From Bacteroidales bacterium UBA3289 (GTDB lineage Bacteria > Bacteroidota > Bacteroidia > Bacteroidales > UBA932): DNA of 46,075 nt. The notes under the pieces were generated by a model. It was given only the letters and a program-made list of their open reading frames with translations. It made no database searches and had not been told where the DNA came from. A program made the translations under genes and the position numbers. Location: contig DETL01000026.1 of assembly GCA_002361625.1 (NCBI GenBank), forward strand, positions 35,505 to 81,579. Reading direction: 5' to 3'. Each line of letters starts with the position of its first letter. The first letter of the stretch is position 1. Positions 16,209-23,956 of the stretch are shown here, in pieces.

Positions 16209-17351
16209 ATGTTCAAATTCATACGGACCGCCAACGACCCCCAGTCCGCCGCCCGGGCGGGCGTGATTTCGACCGACCATGGCGAAATCCACACCCCCAT
16301 ATTCATGCCGGTAGGAACGGTGGGCTCCGTCAAAGGCGTCTATCATAAGGACTTGAAAGAGGATGTGAAGGCGGAGATCATCCTGGGCAACACATACCAT
16401 CTGTACCTCCGTCCCGGTCTGGACACCCTCCGCAAGGCGGGCGGCCTGCATCGGTTCGAGCATTGGGACCGTCCCATCCTCACGGACAGCGGCGGTTTCC
16501 AGGTCTTCTCCCTGGCCCCCATCCGGAAACTGACTCCGGAAGGGTGCCGCTTCGCTTCCCATATCGACGGCTCCCGTCATACTTTCACGCCGGAGAACAA
16601 TGTGGATACCCAGCGCATCATCGGCGCGGACATCATGATGGCCCTGGACGAGTGCTGTCCCGGCGACGCGGATTTCCGCTATGCGGCGAAATCCCTGAAA
16701 CTGACCCAGGGGTGGCTGGAGCGCTACGCCCGCCGGTTCGATGAGACGGAACCCCTCTACGGCTACTCCCAGACCATGTTCCCCATCATCCAGGGCTGCG
16801 TGTATCCGGACCTGAGGAAACAGGCGGTGGAGCACGCCCTCACCCTGGACAATGACAATCGCGGCGGCTATGCCGTCGGCGGCCTGGCGGTCGGGGAACC
16901 CACGGAGAAGATGTACGAGATGCTGGAAGTCACCTGCCCGCTTCTGCCCCAGGACAAGCCCCGGTACCTGATGGGAGTCGGCACCCCGGCCAATATCCTC
17001 GAAGGAATCGCCCGCGGCATCGACATGTTCGACTGCGTGATGCCTACGCGCAACGGCAGGAACGGCATGCTGTTCACCTGGAACGGCGTGATGAACATGC
17101 GGAACGCCAAATGGACGGACGACTTCACCCCGCTGGACCCGGACGGGACCTCGTTCGTGGACAGCTACTATACGAAGGCCTATCTCCACCATCTTTTCGT
17201 CGCGAAGGAAATGTTTGCCGCCATGGTGGCGACGGAGCATAACCTCGCCTTCTACCTGGATCTGGTCCGCACGGCCCGGCGTCACATCGAGGCAGGGGAC
17301 TTTGCGACTTGGAAGAACATGACAGTCAATCGGTTGATGCAACGGCTATGA
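16209..17351 (+). CDS. tgt: Queuine/preQ1 tRNA-ribosyltransferase, zinc-site variant
   Basis: TGT exchanges guanine 34 for preQ1 in tRNAs with GUN anticodons on the way to queuosine. The 380-residue protein has the general acid/base aspartate in LTDSGGFQVFSL and the nucleophile region RGIDMFDCVMPTRNGRNG, so the active site looks complete. In the usual Cys-X-Cys-X2-Cys zinc site, which precedes the YxxAYLHHL helix, it instead reads DPDGTSFVDSYYTKAYLHHL. All three cysteines are absent while the later histidine (ATEHNLAFY) remains. I recall the same form in other Bacteroidota enzymes. The stop codon overlaps the start of the LptF/G gene (ATGA). Confidence 0.94.
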   Translation: MFKFIRTANDPQSAARAGVISTDHGEIHTPIFMPVGTVGSVKGVYHKDLKEDVKAEIILGNTYHLYLRPGLDTLRKAGGLHRFEHWDRPILTDSGGFQVFSLAPIRKLTPEGCRFASHIDGSRHTFTPENNVDTQRIIGADIMMALDECCPGDADFRYAAKSLKLTQGWLERYARRFDETEPLYGYSQTMFPIIQGCVYPDLRKQAVEHALTLDNDNRGGYAVGGLAVGEPTEKMYEMLEVTCPLLPQDKPRYLMGVGTPANILEGIARGIDMFDCVMPTRNGRNGMLFTWNGVMNMRNAKWTDDFTPLDPDGTSFVDSYYTKAYLHHLFVAKEMFAAMVATEHNLAFYLDLVRTARRHIEAGDFATWKNMTVNRLMQRL

Positions 17352-18436
17352 TGGGACTCAAGAAACTGGACTGGTATATCATCAAGAAGTTCATGGGGTC
17401 GTTCATCGTCGCCCTGGGCCTCCTGACGGTCATCGTCATCATCTTCGACATCAGTGAGAAGATCGACGACTTCGTCGCGAAGCAGGCGCCCCTGAAGGCC
17501 ATCGTCGTGGACTATTACCTGAATTTCGTGCCGTACTTCATGAACATGTACAGCCCGATGGTCGTGTTCCTGACGGTCATCCTGTTCACGTCCAAGATGG
17601 CGCAGAATTCCGAGATCGTCGCCATCCTCTCCTGCGGGACCAGTTTCCATCGGATGATGGTGCCGTATCTCGTGTCATCGGCCCTGGTCGCGCTCTTGTC
17701 CCTGGGACTGGGGTTGTGGGTGATCCCACGGGCGAACGTGACGAGGGTGGCGTTCGAGCAGAAATACAACCCCCGGGCGAAGGTCAAGTTCGGACGCGAT
17801 ATGCATTACAAGCTGGAGGACAACAAGTACGTCTATATCGAATCCTTCAGCGGCTGGAACAATACGGCCTACAATTTCACCCTGGAGCAGATTTCGGAAG
17901 AGCATCTGGTTTCCAAGCTTTCCGCCGAATCGGCCCAGTGGGATAGCCTTTCCGGCAAATGGAAACTGAAGAACTGGTTCATCCGCGAATACGGGGACGG
18001 CCTGACGGACCGGATCCGCTCCGGCAAGCAGCTGGATACCACCCTGAGCCTGACCGTGGACGATTTCTACTACAACGAATACACGATCGAACGCCTGGAC
18101 AAGGGCCAGCTGGACCAGCTTATCGAAACCCAGAAATCCCGGGGAGATGCGACCGTGAAGGTGGCCGAGATGGAGAAGCACCGGCGGTATTCCATGCCGC
18201 TGTCGGCCATCATCCTCACGATCATCGGCGTGTCCCTTTGTTCCAAGAAACGACGGGGCGGCATGGGCTGGAACATGGCCGTGGGACTTGCCCTCGGTTT
18301 CTCCTATGTCCTGTTCGAGCAGTTCAGCAAGATGTTCGTCGTGACCGACACGCTGTCCGCCGGCATCGCCACCTGGATTCCGAACATCCTGTATGCCATC
18401 ATCGCCGCCTTCCTGTATATCATTGCCCCGAAATAG
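17348..18436 (+). CDS. LptF/LptG family LPS export permease
   Basis: A 362-residue YjgP/YjgQ-family protein. The start ATG at 17348 overlaps the tgt stop by 4 bp (ATGA), indicating translational coupling. Four of the expected six membrane helices are clear: FMGSFIVALGLLTVIVIIF, MVVFLTVILFT, LVSSALVALLSLGLGLWVI and, at the C-terminus, ATWIPNILYAIIAAFLYII, with a periplasmic beta domain between. LptF and LptG form the membrane part of the LptB2FGC ABC transporter that extracts lipopolysaccharide and feeds the Lpt bridge. The tgt neighbour is common in Bacteroidota. I cannot tell LptF from LptG here. Confidence 0.9.
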   Translation: MMGLKKLDWYIIKKFMGSFIVALGLLTVIVIIFDISEKIDDFVAKQAPLKAIVVDYYLNFVPYFMNMYSPMVVFLTVILFTSKMAQNSEIVAILSCGTSFHRMMVPYLVSSALVALLSLGLGLWVIPRANVTRVAFEQKYNPRAKVKFGRDMHYKLEDNKYVYIESFSGWNNTAYNFTLEQISEEHLVSKLSAESAQWDSLSGKWKLKNWFIREYGDGLTDRIRSGKQLDTTLSLTVDDFYYNEYTIERLDKGQLDQLIETQKSRGDATVKVAEMEKHRRYSMPLSAIILTIIGVSLCSKKRRGGMGWNMAVGLALGFSYVLFEQFSKMFVVTDTLSAGIATWIPNILYAIIAAFLYIIAPK

Positions 18437-18461
18437 GATCCCTCGACAAGCTCAGAATGAC
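18437..18461. repeat. Possible dispersed intergenic repeat
   Basis: The gap between lptF/G and dut is almost entirely GATCCCTCGACAAGCTCAGA plus ATGACA. I recognise a very similar TCGACAAGCTCAGAATGAC sequence as a short repeat scattered between genes in many bacterial genomes. Only one copy is visible in this window. Confidence 0.4.
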
Positions 18462-18896
18462 ATGCTGAAAGTCAAAATCGTCAATCAATCGCCCTATGCG
18501 GCACCTTTCTATGCGACGCCGCTTTCCGCCGGCATGGACCTCAAGGCCCACCTCGAATCGCCGCTGACGCTCGCTCCGCTCCAGCGCGCCCTGGTCCCTA
18601 CCGGCCTTTTCATCGCCCTTCCGGAAGGGTATGAGGCCCAGGTGCGTCCCCGCAGCGGCCTGGCCGCCAAACACGGAATCACCGTCCTCAATACGCCCGG
18701 AACCATCGACGCGGATTACCGGGGCGAGATCAAGGTCATCCTCGTGAACCTGTCGGACACGCCGTTCGAGATCGTTCCGGGGGAGCGCATCGCCCAGATG
18801 GTCGTCGCCCGCCACGAACGGGTGGAATGGGAAGAAGTGGAGGTGCTGGACGAGACGCAGCGCGGACAGGGCGGATTTGGAAGTACTGGAAGATAA
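18462..18896 (+). CDS. dut: dUTP diphosphatase
   Basis: A 144-residue trimeric dUTPase that converts dUTP to dUMP and pyrophosphate, keeping uracil out of DNA. All five family motifs are present in order: AGMDLKA, RSGLAAKHGI, GTIDADYRGEIKV with the catalytic aspartate, GERIAQMVV, and the glycine-rich C-terminal arm RGQGGFGSTGR. The start ATG at 18462 is chosen because it begins the conserved MLKVKIVNQS; the frame is open upstream within lptF/G. murF follows after 4 bp. Confidence 0.96.
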   Translation: MLKVKIVNQSPYAAPFYATPLSAGMDLKAHLESPLTLAPLQRALVPTGLFIALPEGYEAQVRPRSGLAAKHGITVLNTPGTIDADYRGEIKVILVNLSDTPFEIVPGERIAQMVVARHERVEWEEVEVLDETQRGQGGFGSTGR

Positions 18897-18900
18897 TACT

Positions 18901-20196
18901 ATGGAAATCAACGAACTATATACCATTTTCCTCGCCTCTGAAGGCGTGAATACGGATACGCGGACCCTCCGGCCCGGACAGATCTTCGTCGCTCTCAAGG
19001 GCGAAAATTTCGACGGAAACGATTATGCCCTCCAGGCGCTGGAAGCCGGTGCCTCCTATGTCATCGCCAATGACTACGCTTCCGGCGACGATCCCCGCAT
19101 CCTCCGTTTCCCGGATTCGCTCCAGACCCTGAAGGAGCTGGCCGCCTGCCATCGGAAGTATCTGGAAATCCCCGTCATCGGTCTTACCGGCACCAATGGG
19201 AAAACGACGACGAAGGAACTCATCCGGACGGTCCTTTCCTCGGCCTATCGGGTGGCGGCGACGCAGGGAAACCTGAATAACGACATCGGTGTTCCGCTGA
19301 CGGTCCTGTCCATCGGTCCGGACGCGGAAATCGCCGTCGTCGAGATGGGCGCAAGCCATCCCGACGACATCTCCGCCCTGACCTGGGTCAGCCAGCCGGA
19401 TTACGGCCTCATCACCAATGTGGGCAAGGCCCACCTGCTGGGATTCGGCAGCTTCGAAGGGGTGAAAAAGGCCAAGGGACAGCTCTACGACTGGTTGTCG
19501 GAGCATGACGGGCAGGCTTTTGTCAATGTGGATGACGACCATCTTTACGAGATGGCACTCCAACGCCCGTTGTCCATCATCCCCTATGGGGTGGAAGGGG
19601 AGGACGCGGTCATCCTGCCTTCATCGGCGGAACAGCCCTACCTCCGGATGGAGATCGGCGGCAAGGTCCTGGAAACCAAGCTCGTCGGTGCTTATAATGC
19701 CGCCAACGTGATGGCGGCCCTCGCCGTGGGAAGGCAGTTCGGGATTCCGCTGGAAAAGGGCATGGCAGCCATCGCGGCTTACGTCCCTGCGAACAACCGT
19801 TCCCAGATGACCCGGACGGAGCGCAACGTGGTCATCGAGGATGCCTATAATGCCAATCCTTCCTCCATGTCCGCCGCCCTGGACAATTTCGCCCTGCTGC
19901 AGGATCCCTGTAAAATCGCTTTGCTGGGCGATATGCGCGAACTGGGGGAGGACTCCGTGAAGGAGCATGTGAAAATCCTTGAGAAACTGGACGGCTGCGG
20001 CCTCACGCACGCCTGTCTGGTCGGTGACGAGTTCCGGAAGGCCGTGGAACAGGCCGGCATGCGTCCTTACATCCGGCTGTTCGCAACATCCGATGAACTG
20101 GCTGCCGCCCTGGCAGCACAACCGGTAAGCGGTGCCGCCATCCTGGTGAAAGGATCCCGCGGCATCCGGATGGAAAAAGTGATTCCTACGCTGTAA
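18901..20196 (+). CDS. murF: UDP-N-acetylmuramoyl-tripeptide--D-alanyl-D-alanine ligase
   Basis: MurF adds D-Ala-D-Ala to the UDP-MurNAc-tripeptide, the last cytoplasmic step of peptidoglycan precursor synthesis. The 431-residue protein begins MEINELYTIF at 18901. It has the MurF N-terminal domain (VNTDTRTLRPGQIFVALKG), the ATP-binding loop GLTGTNGKTTTKELI near residue 100, the central-domain segment TQGNLNNDIGVPLT, and the C-terminal domain containing EDAYNANPSSM. It is the last gene of the tgt-lptF/G-dut-murF run. Its stop codon is only 11 bp from that of the convergent phosphatase gene. Confidence 0.96.
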   Translation: MEINELYTIFLASEGVNTDTRTLRPGQIFVALKGENFDGNDYALQALEAGASYVIANDYASGDDPRILRFPDSLQTLKELAACHRKYLEIPVIGLTGTNGKTTTKELIRTVLSSAYRVAATQGNLNNDIGVPLTVLSIGPDAEIAVVEMGASHPDDISALTWVSQPDYGLITNVGKAHLLGFGSFEGVKKAKGQLYDWLSEHDGQAFVNVDDDHLYEMALQRPLSIIPYGVEGEDAVILPSSAEQPYLRMEIGGKVLETKLVGAYNAANVMAALAVGRQFGIPLEKGMAAIAAYVPANNRSQMTRTERNVVIEDAYNANPSSMSAALDNFALLQDPCKIALLGDMRELGEDSVKEHVKILEKLDGCGLTHACLVGDEFRKAVEQAGMRPYIRLFATSDELAAALAAQPVSGAAILVKGSRGIRMEKVIPTL

Positions 20197-20207
20197 TACG
20201 GCGTTTC

Positions 20208-21329
20208 CTAGATTCCGCCACCTTCGACGGCTCCGTCGGCCTTGGCAAAGGCCGGCTGGAGCAGGAAGCGGCCCTGGTTATTCTCGCTGCGTGCCTGGGC
20301 GGCCAGCTGGCCGACGGGTGTTTCCGGTTTCCGGCCCACATCGATGATGAGCCCTTTGCGGGTTTCGGGGAAGGCGGTGAGCATGGGCACGTCGCCATTG
20401 CTGTCTCCTCCGACGAGGACCGGAGCGGAGTTCCCATGGGCAGGGGCCATGAAAGTCTTGATGCACTCTACTTTACTGGGGCCGATAGGCTGCGGATAGG
20501 AGGGGTCGAAGCGGGCCTGGAGCGGCTCTTCGGGGAGGAAACGGAGTCCAAAAACCTGCTCCCGGGGGAGTCCGGGGCCCAGGACCGGATCGCAGGCAAG
20601 CTCCTCGACAATGAGCTCCAGGGAGGCGGAGCAGACATAAGGGGTGATGCCTTTCCGGATCAGGGCCTGATAGAGTTCCTTCATCGCATCGGACATCCAG
20701 ATCCCGCGTTCCACCGTGACGCGGGTCTGACCATCCGGTGAGGTCCATTCCTCCACTTTCAGCTTTTCGAGTCCATATTCCTGCTGAATGGCCGCCCGGA
20801 CGACCTGTCGGGCATCTTCCTCTGTCATTCCGGTCAGGAGACCCGGCATCCAGCAGTAGGAAACCCATTCTCCGAAAGTCGTGTCCATCGCTTCCAGGAA
20901 GGCCCACATCCGGGCCCGGAAATCCAGATACACCGGCGATGCATGGATCGCTTCCATCGACGCACCGCCTTCCTTCTGCGATTTCAGCGTGAGGTATTCG
21001 TCCCGGAGCAGGGCGCCCATTTCCGCAAAAGTGAGGTCCGTTCCTTCCATGGGCGTGTCCGGCGCCTCGATACCGTCCAGGAAATCATGCTTAGGGGCAT
21101 CGCCAAAACACAGATTCTCAATCTGATAGACCATCAGGGCATTGGAAATGTCATGGACGATGGAGGTTTTGTCAAAGTCGAAGACGGCATAGGCGTCCTG
21201 ACCGCTTTCCTCACGGATCAGCGTGTTCAGGGCGCTTTTCACAGCAGGGTCCCAGGCCTTGTTTTCCAGCGGTTTCGAGCAGGCCGGCAGCAGAACCACC
21301 AGCGAAAAGAGTACAAGCAGTTTTTTCAT
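20208..21329 (-). CDS. HAD-superfamily phosphatase lipoprotein
   Basis: The start at 21329 gives MKKLLVLFSLVVLLPAC with lipobox cysteine C17, so the enzyme is exported and membrane-anchored. The 373-residue protein has HAD motif I as FDFDKTS and a late motif GGDSNGDVPML (motif IV aspartates). A large helical cap lies between them. The arrangement resembles phosphorylcholine-phosphatase-like HAD enzymes, but the substrate is unknown. Its ATG overlaps the stop of the PAP2 gene (ATGA), and the operon reads obg, PAP2, HAD. Confidence 0.82.
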   Translation of the reverse strand: MKKLLVLFSLVVLLPACSKPLENKAWDPAVKSALNTLIREESGQDAYAVFDFDKTSIVHDISNALMVYQIENLCFGDAPKHDFLDGIEAPDTPMEGTDLTFAEMGALLRDEYLTLKSQKEGGASMEAIHASPVYLDFRARMWAFLEAMDTTFGEWVSYCWMPGLLTGMTEEDARQVVRAAIQQEYGLEKLKVEEWTSPDGQTRVTVERGIWMSDAMKELYQALIRKGITPYVCSASLELIVEELACDPVLGPGLPREQVFGLRFLPEEPLQARFDPSYPQPIGPSKVECIKTFMAPAHGNSAPVLVGGDSNGDVPMLTAFPETRKGLIIDVGRKPETPVGQLAAQARSENNQGRFLLQPAFAKADGAVEGGGI

Positions 21330-21910
21330 AGTTTCATTCTGACGATCGCAAATCTTCCCAGCAGGGCGCAGAGCGAGCCGACCGAAAGGCCGAAAATGGT
21401 TCCTACCAGGACGTCTCCGAAGTAATGGGCGGCCAGCATGATGCGGCTCAGGGACATCAGGCCTGCCCAGACAAGGGCGCAGATGCCATATACCTTGTAA
21501 CGATGATTCCGGTCGTTCCATTGGAATCCCAGGTAGGAGCAGGCCGCGAATCCGAACGAATTGCTGGCGTGTCCGGAAAAGAATCCGTAGAAATCGTAGC
21601 GTCCGAGCGGCCAGTGGAGGCCGTGCTGCAGCATCCAGGTCGAGTAGAGCGGCCGGAGGCGGCCGACGGTGTCCTTGACATGGGAGGAAATCTGGTCACA
21701 GAGGACGACGGTCAGGATGCAGGTCAGGATGACGAAGAGCCCTTTTTTCCAGCCGAGCCGCCAGATCATGAAGCCCATGATGGCACCATAGGCCGGGAAC
21801 CAGACCCTGATATTCGAGAGGAACATCCAGAAGGGATCGCTCCACGCAGTGTGCAATCCATTGATCCACAGGGTGATGTCCTGGTCGATACCAATGAGCT
21901 GCTCCAGCAT
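21326..21910 (-). CDS. PAP2-family membrane phosphatase
   Basis: A 194-residue membrane protein with five or six hydrophobic segments and the three PAP2 motifs: KDTVGRLRP (KX6RP), FSGHAS (PSGH type with F for P), and SRIMLAAHYFGD (SRX5HX3D). These enzymes remove phosphates from lipid substrates such as undecaprenyl pyrophosphate, phosphatidate or lipid A outside the inner membrane. Which one applies here is unknown. The gene starts 4 bp after the obg stop and overlaps the HAD lipoprotein gene by 4 bp. Confidence 0.9.
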   Translation of the reverse strand: MLEQLIGIDQDITLWINGLHTAWSDPFWMFLSNIRVWFPAYGAIMGFMIWRLGWKKGLFVILTCILTVVLCDQISSHVKDTVGRLRPLYSTWMLQHGLHWPLGRYDFYGFFSGHASNSFGFAACSYLGFQWNDRNHRYKVYGICALVWAGLMSLSRIMLAAHYFGDVLVGTIFGLSVGSLCALLGRFAIVRMKL

Positions 21911-21914
21911 GACG

Positions 21915-22907
21915 CTACTTGGTCAAGGCTTTCCAGAGCTCTTCCTTGAGCTCGACGAGTCCGGTTTGCGCGACCGAGGAGATGAACACGTGCGGAATCC
22001 CTTCCGGCAGCTTCTTCTCGATCTTCTTCCGCTGTTTTTCGTCGATGAGGTCCGTTTTCGTAACGGCGAGGACGCGGTCCTTCACCAGCAGTTCCGGATT
22101 GTATTCCTTCAGTTCGCCGAGCAACACCTCATAGGCCTTGGCGACATCCGGTTCGTCGGCCGCCACCATGAAGAGCAGGACCGAGTTCCGTTCGATGTGC
22201 CGGAGGAATCGGGTGCCGATGCCGCGGCCTTCGTGGGCCCCCTCGATGATGCCGGGGATGTCGGCCATCACGAAGGAACGGTCGTCGTAATAGCGGACGA
22301 TCCCGAGGTTCGGTTCCAGGGTGGTGAAGGCGTAGTTCGCAATCTTGGGCTTGGCGGAGGTAATGGCTGCCAGCAGGGTGGATTTCCCGGCGTTCGGGAA
22401 TCCGACGAGGCCTACGTCGGCCAAGACCTTCAGTTCCAGGATGAACCAGCCTTCCACGCCTTCCTCGCCGGGCTGTGCATAACGCGGCGTCTGGTTGGTC
22501 GGGGACTTGAAATGGTCGTTTCCCCAGCCGCCGCGGCCGCCCTCGCACAGGATGTACTCCTGTCCGGGTTCCACGATCTCGGCGATGACTTCCTCGGTCT
22601 CGGCATCCTTCACGACCACGCCCAGGGGAACTTCCAGGACGATGTCCGCCCCGTTCTTCCCTTTCCGGAGCGCCGCTCCGCCCGGGTCGCCGTTCTCCGC
22701 CCGCACGACCTTGCGGTAACGCAGGTGGATGAGCGTCCAGAGCTGGGGGTTCGCCTTCAGGATGATGTGTCCGCCCCGTCCGCCGTCGCCGCCGTCCGGT
22801 CCGCCCTTGGGCACATACTTCGCCCGGTGCAGGTGCATGGACCCGGCCCCGCCGTGCCCGCTCGCGCAGAACATCTTTACGTAGTCTATGAAATTCGATT
22901 CGGCCAT
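21915..22907 (-). CDS. obg: Obg family GTPase
   Basis: A 330-residue GTPase involved in 50S ribosome maturation and stress control. The glycine-rich Obg fold is at residues 1-160 (FIDYVKMFCASGHGGAGSMH, GGPDGGDGGRGGH). The G domain follows with G1 GFPNAGKSTLL, G3 DIPGIIEGAHEGRG and G4 TKTD. The C-terminal OCT domain of some Obg proteins is absent. The start at 22907 follows a promoter that fits the consensus; the frame continues upstream but overlaps the divergent transporter. PAP2 and HAD phosphatase genes follow in the same operon. Confidence 0.95.
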   Translation of the reverse strand: MAESNFIDYVKMFCASGHGGAGSMHLHRAKYVPKGGPDGGDGGRGGHIILKANPQLWTLIHLRYRKVVRAENGDPGGAALRKGKNGADIVLEVPLGVVVKDAETEEVIAEIVEPGQEYILCEGGRGGWGNDHFKSPTNQTPRYAQPGEEGVEGWFILELKVLADVGLVGFPNAGKSTLLAAITSAKPKIANYAFTTLEPNLGIVRYYDDRSFVMADIPGIIEGAHEGRGIGTRFLRHIERNSVLLFMVAADEPDVAKAYEVLLGELKEYNPELLVKDRVLAVTKTDLIDEKQRKKIEKKLPEGIPHVFISSVAQTGLVELKEELWKALTK

Positions 22908-22922
22908 GGCAAATCCTTTTCG

Positions 22923-22953
22923 CAAAGGTACGAAAAAGATTCCGTCACCCAAA
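22923..22953 (-). promoter_or_regulatory. Promoter of the obg operon
   Basis: Minus strand: TTTG -33 at 22950-22953 and TACCTTTG -7 at 22923-22930 with a 19-bp spacer, 15 bp before the ATG. Confidence 0.75.
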
Positions 22954-22994
22954 AGGGAATGGCCGTTTGCAACCTGTTTGCAGGAAAAGATCAT

Positions 22995-23002
22995 TATCTT
23001 TG
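22995..23002 (+). promoter_or_regulatory. -7 box of the ZIP transporter gene
   Basis: TATCTTTG is a perfect TAnnTTTG box, 19 bp before the ATG. It faces the obg promoter. Confidence 0.65.
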
Positions 23003-23021
23003 CACCGTAAATGAACGTAGT

Positions 23022-23786
23022 ATGGATGCAATCTTGATCGGCCTGCTGATTCCCTTCGCCGGAACGGCGCTGGGATCGGCCTTCGTCTTTTTCATGCGGA
23101 AAGAGATGTCGGCAATGCTGCAGAAGGTGCTCCTGGGGTTTGCCTCGGGTGTGATGGTGGCGGCCTCGGTGTGGTCCTTGCTCATTCCGGGCATGGAAAT
23201 GAGCGGGGGGAATGTGTGGCCCGTGACCATCGGCCTGCTGGGCGGTTTCGCCTTCCTGCTCCTGATCGACCAGATCACCCCGCACCTGCACGTGACGGGG
23301 GAGGCGGAAGGCCTGAAGAGCCATCTGTCCAAGACGACGATGCTGGCCCTCGCCGTCACCATCCACAATCTTCCGGAAGGAATGGCCGTGGGTGTGGCCC
23401 TCGCCGGAGCCATGCAGGCCGATGCGGGCATCTCCGCCGCGGCCGCCCTGGCCCTGTCGCTGGGTATCGCCATCCAGAATGTCCCGGAAGGAGCGATTAT
23501 CTCCATGCCCCTCCGGGCCGCCGGAAACTCCCGCTGGAAGTCCTTCCTGATCGGGGCGATGAGCGGCATCGTGGAGCCCATCGGTGGCCTTCTCGTCATC
23601 CTGCTGGCTTCCCTCGTGACCCCGGCGATGCCCTACATGCTGGCCTTTGCGGCCGGCGCCATGCTCTATGTCGTCGTGGAAGAACTCGTTCCGGAGGCCT
23701 CCGAAGGGCCTCATTCCAATATCGCCACCATCGGTTTCGCCCTGGGCTTCGCCCTCATGATGGTCCTGGATGTCATATTAGGATAG
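23022..23786 (+). CDS. ZIP family metal transporter
   Basis: A 254-residue membrane protein with about eight hydrophobic segments. The two metal-binding helices are clear: VTIHNLPEGMAVGVAL and IAIQNVPEGAIISMPL, with the HNxPEG/QNxPEG motifs of ZupT-type ZIP proteins. It would import divalent metal such as zinc, iron or manganese into the cytoplasm. The start at 23022 is the ATG downstream of the -7 box; the long frame upstream is non-coding overlap with obg. It appears monocistronic. Confidence 0.92.
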   Translation: MDAILIGLLIPFAGTALGSAFVFFMRKEMSAMLQKVLLGFASGVMVAASVWSLLIPGMEMSGGNVWPVTIGLLGGFAFLLLIDQITPHLHVTGEAEGLKSHLSKTTMLALAVTIHNLPEGMAVGVALAGAMQADAGISAAAALALSLGIAIQNVPEGAIISMPLRAAGNSRWKSFLIGAMSGIVEPIGGLLVILLASLVTPAMPYMLAFAAGAMLYVVVEELVPEASEGPHSNIATIGFALGFALMMVLDVILG

Positions 23787-23873
23787 TTCGCGTGCAATGC
23801 GATCCGCACCTACAACTCCATCGGCAACCTGACCTATGACCGGGCGTCAGGATTTCGACCGCTACCCAATAAT
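23787..23873 (+). pseudogene. Short RHS/YD-repeat-like remnant
   Basis: In frame after the transporter stop codon, the sequence reads RTYNSIGNLTYDRASG before ending at a TAA (23871-23873). YNSIGNLTYD has the shape of an RHS/YD repeat (YDxxGNLTxD). At fewer than 30 codons it can only be a remnant, and chance cannot be excluded. Confidence 0.3.
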
Positions 23874-23920
23874 CATTAAGAGACCAGGCTTCTTCGTGAC
23901 TCGTTGCGCGAAAAGTTGAT

Positions 23921-23928
23921 TATATTTG
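23921..23928 (+). promoter_or_regulatory. -7 box of the MscS-type channel gene
   Basis: TATATTTG matches TAnnTTTG exactly, 28 bp before the ATG. Confidence 0.6.
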
Positions 23929-23956
23929 CATTCTCAAACGAATATAGGTTAAACGT

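Noticed and set aside
16143..17342. Minus-strand frame opposite tgt
   Set aside because: tgt is unmistakable on the plus strand, and the alternative protein has no recognisable domain.
21849..23021. Long N-terminal extension of the ZIP transporter
   Set aside because: It runs antisense to obg, while the promoter and ATG at 22995-23024 give a normal ZIP length.
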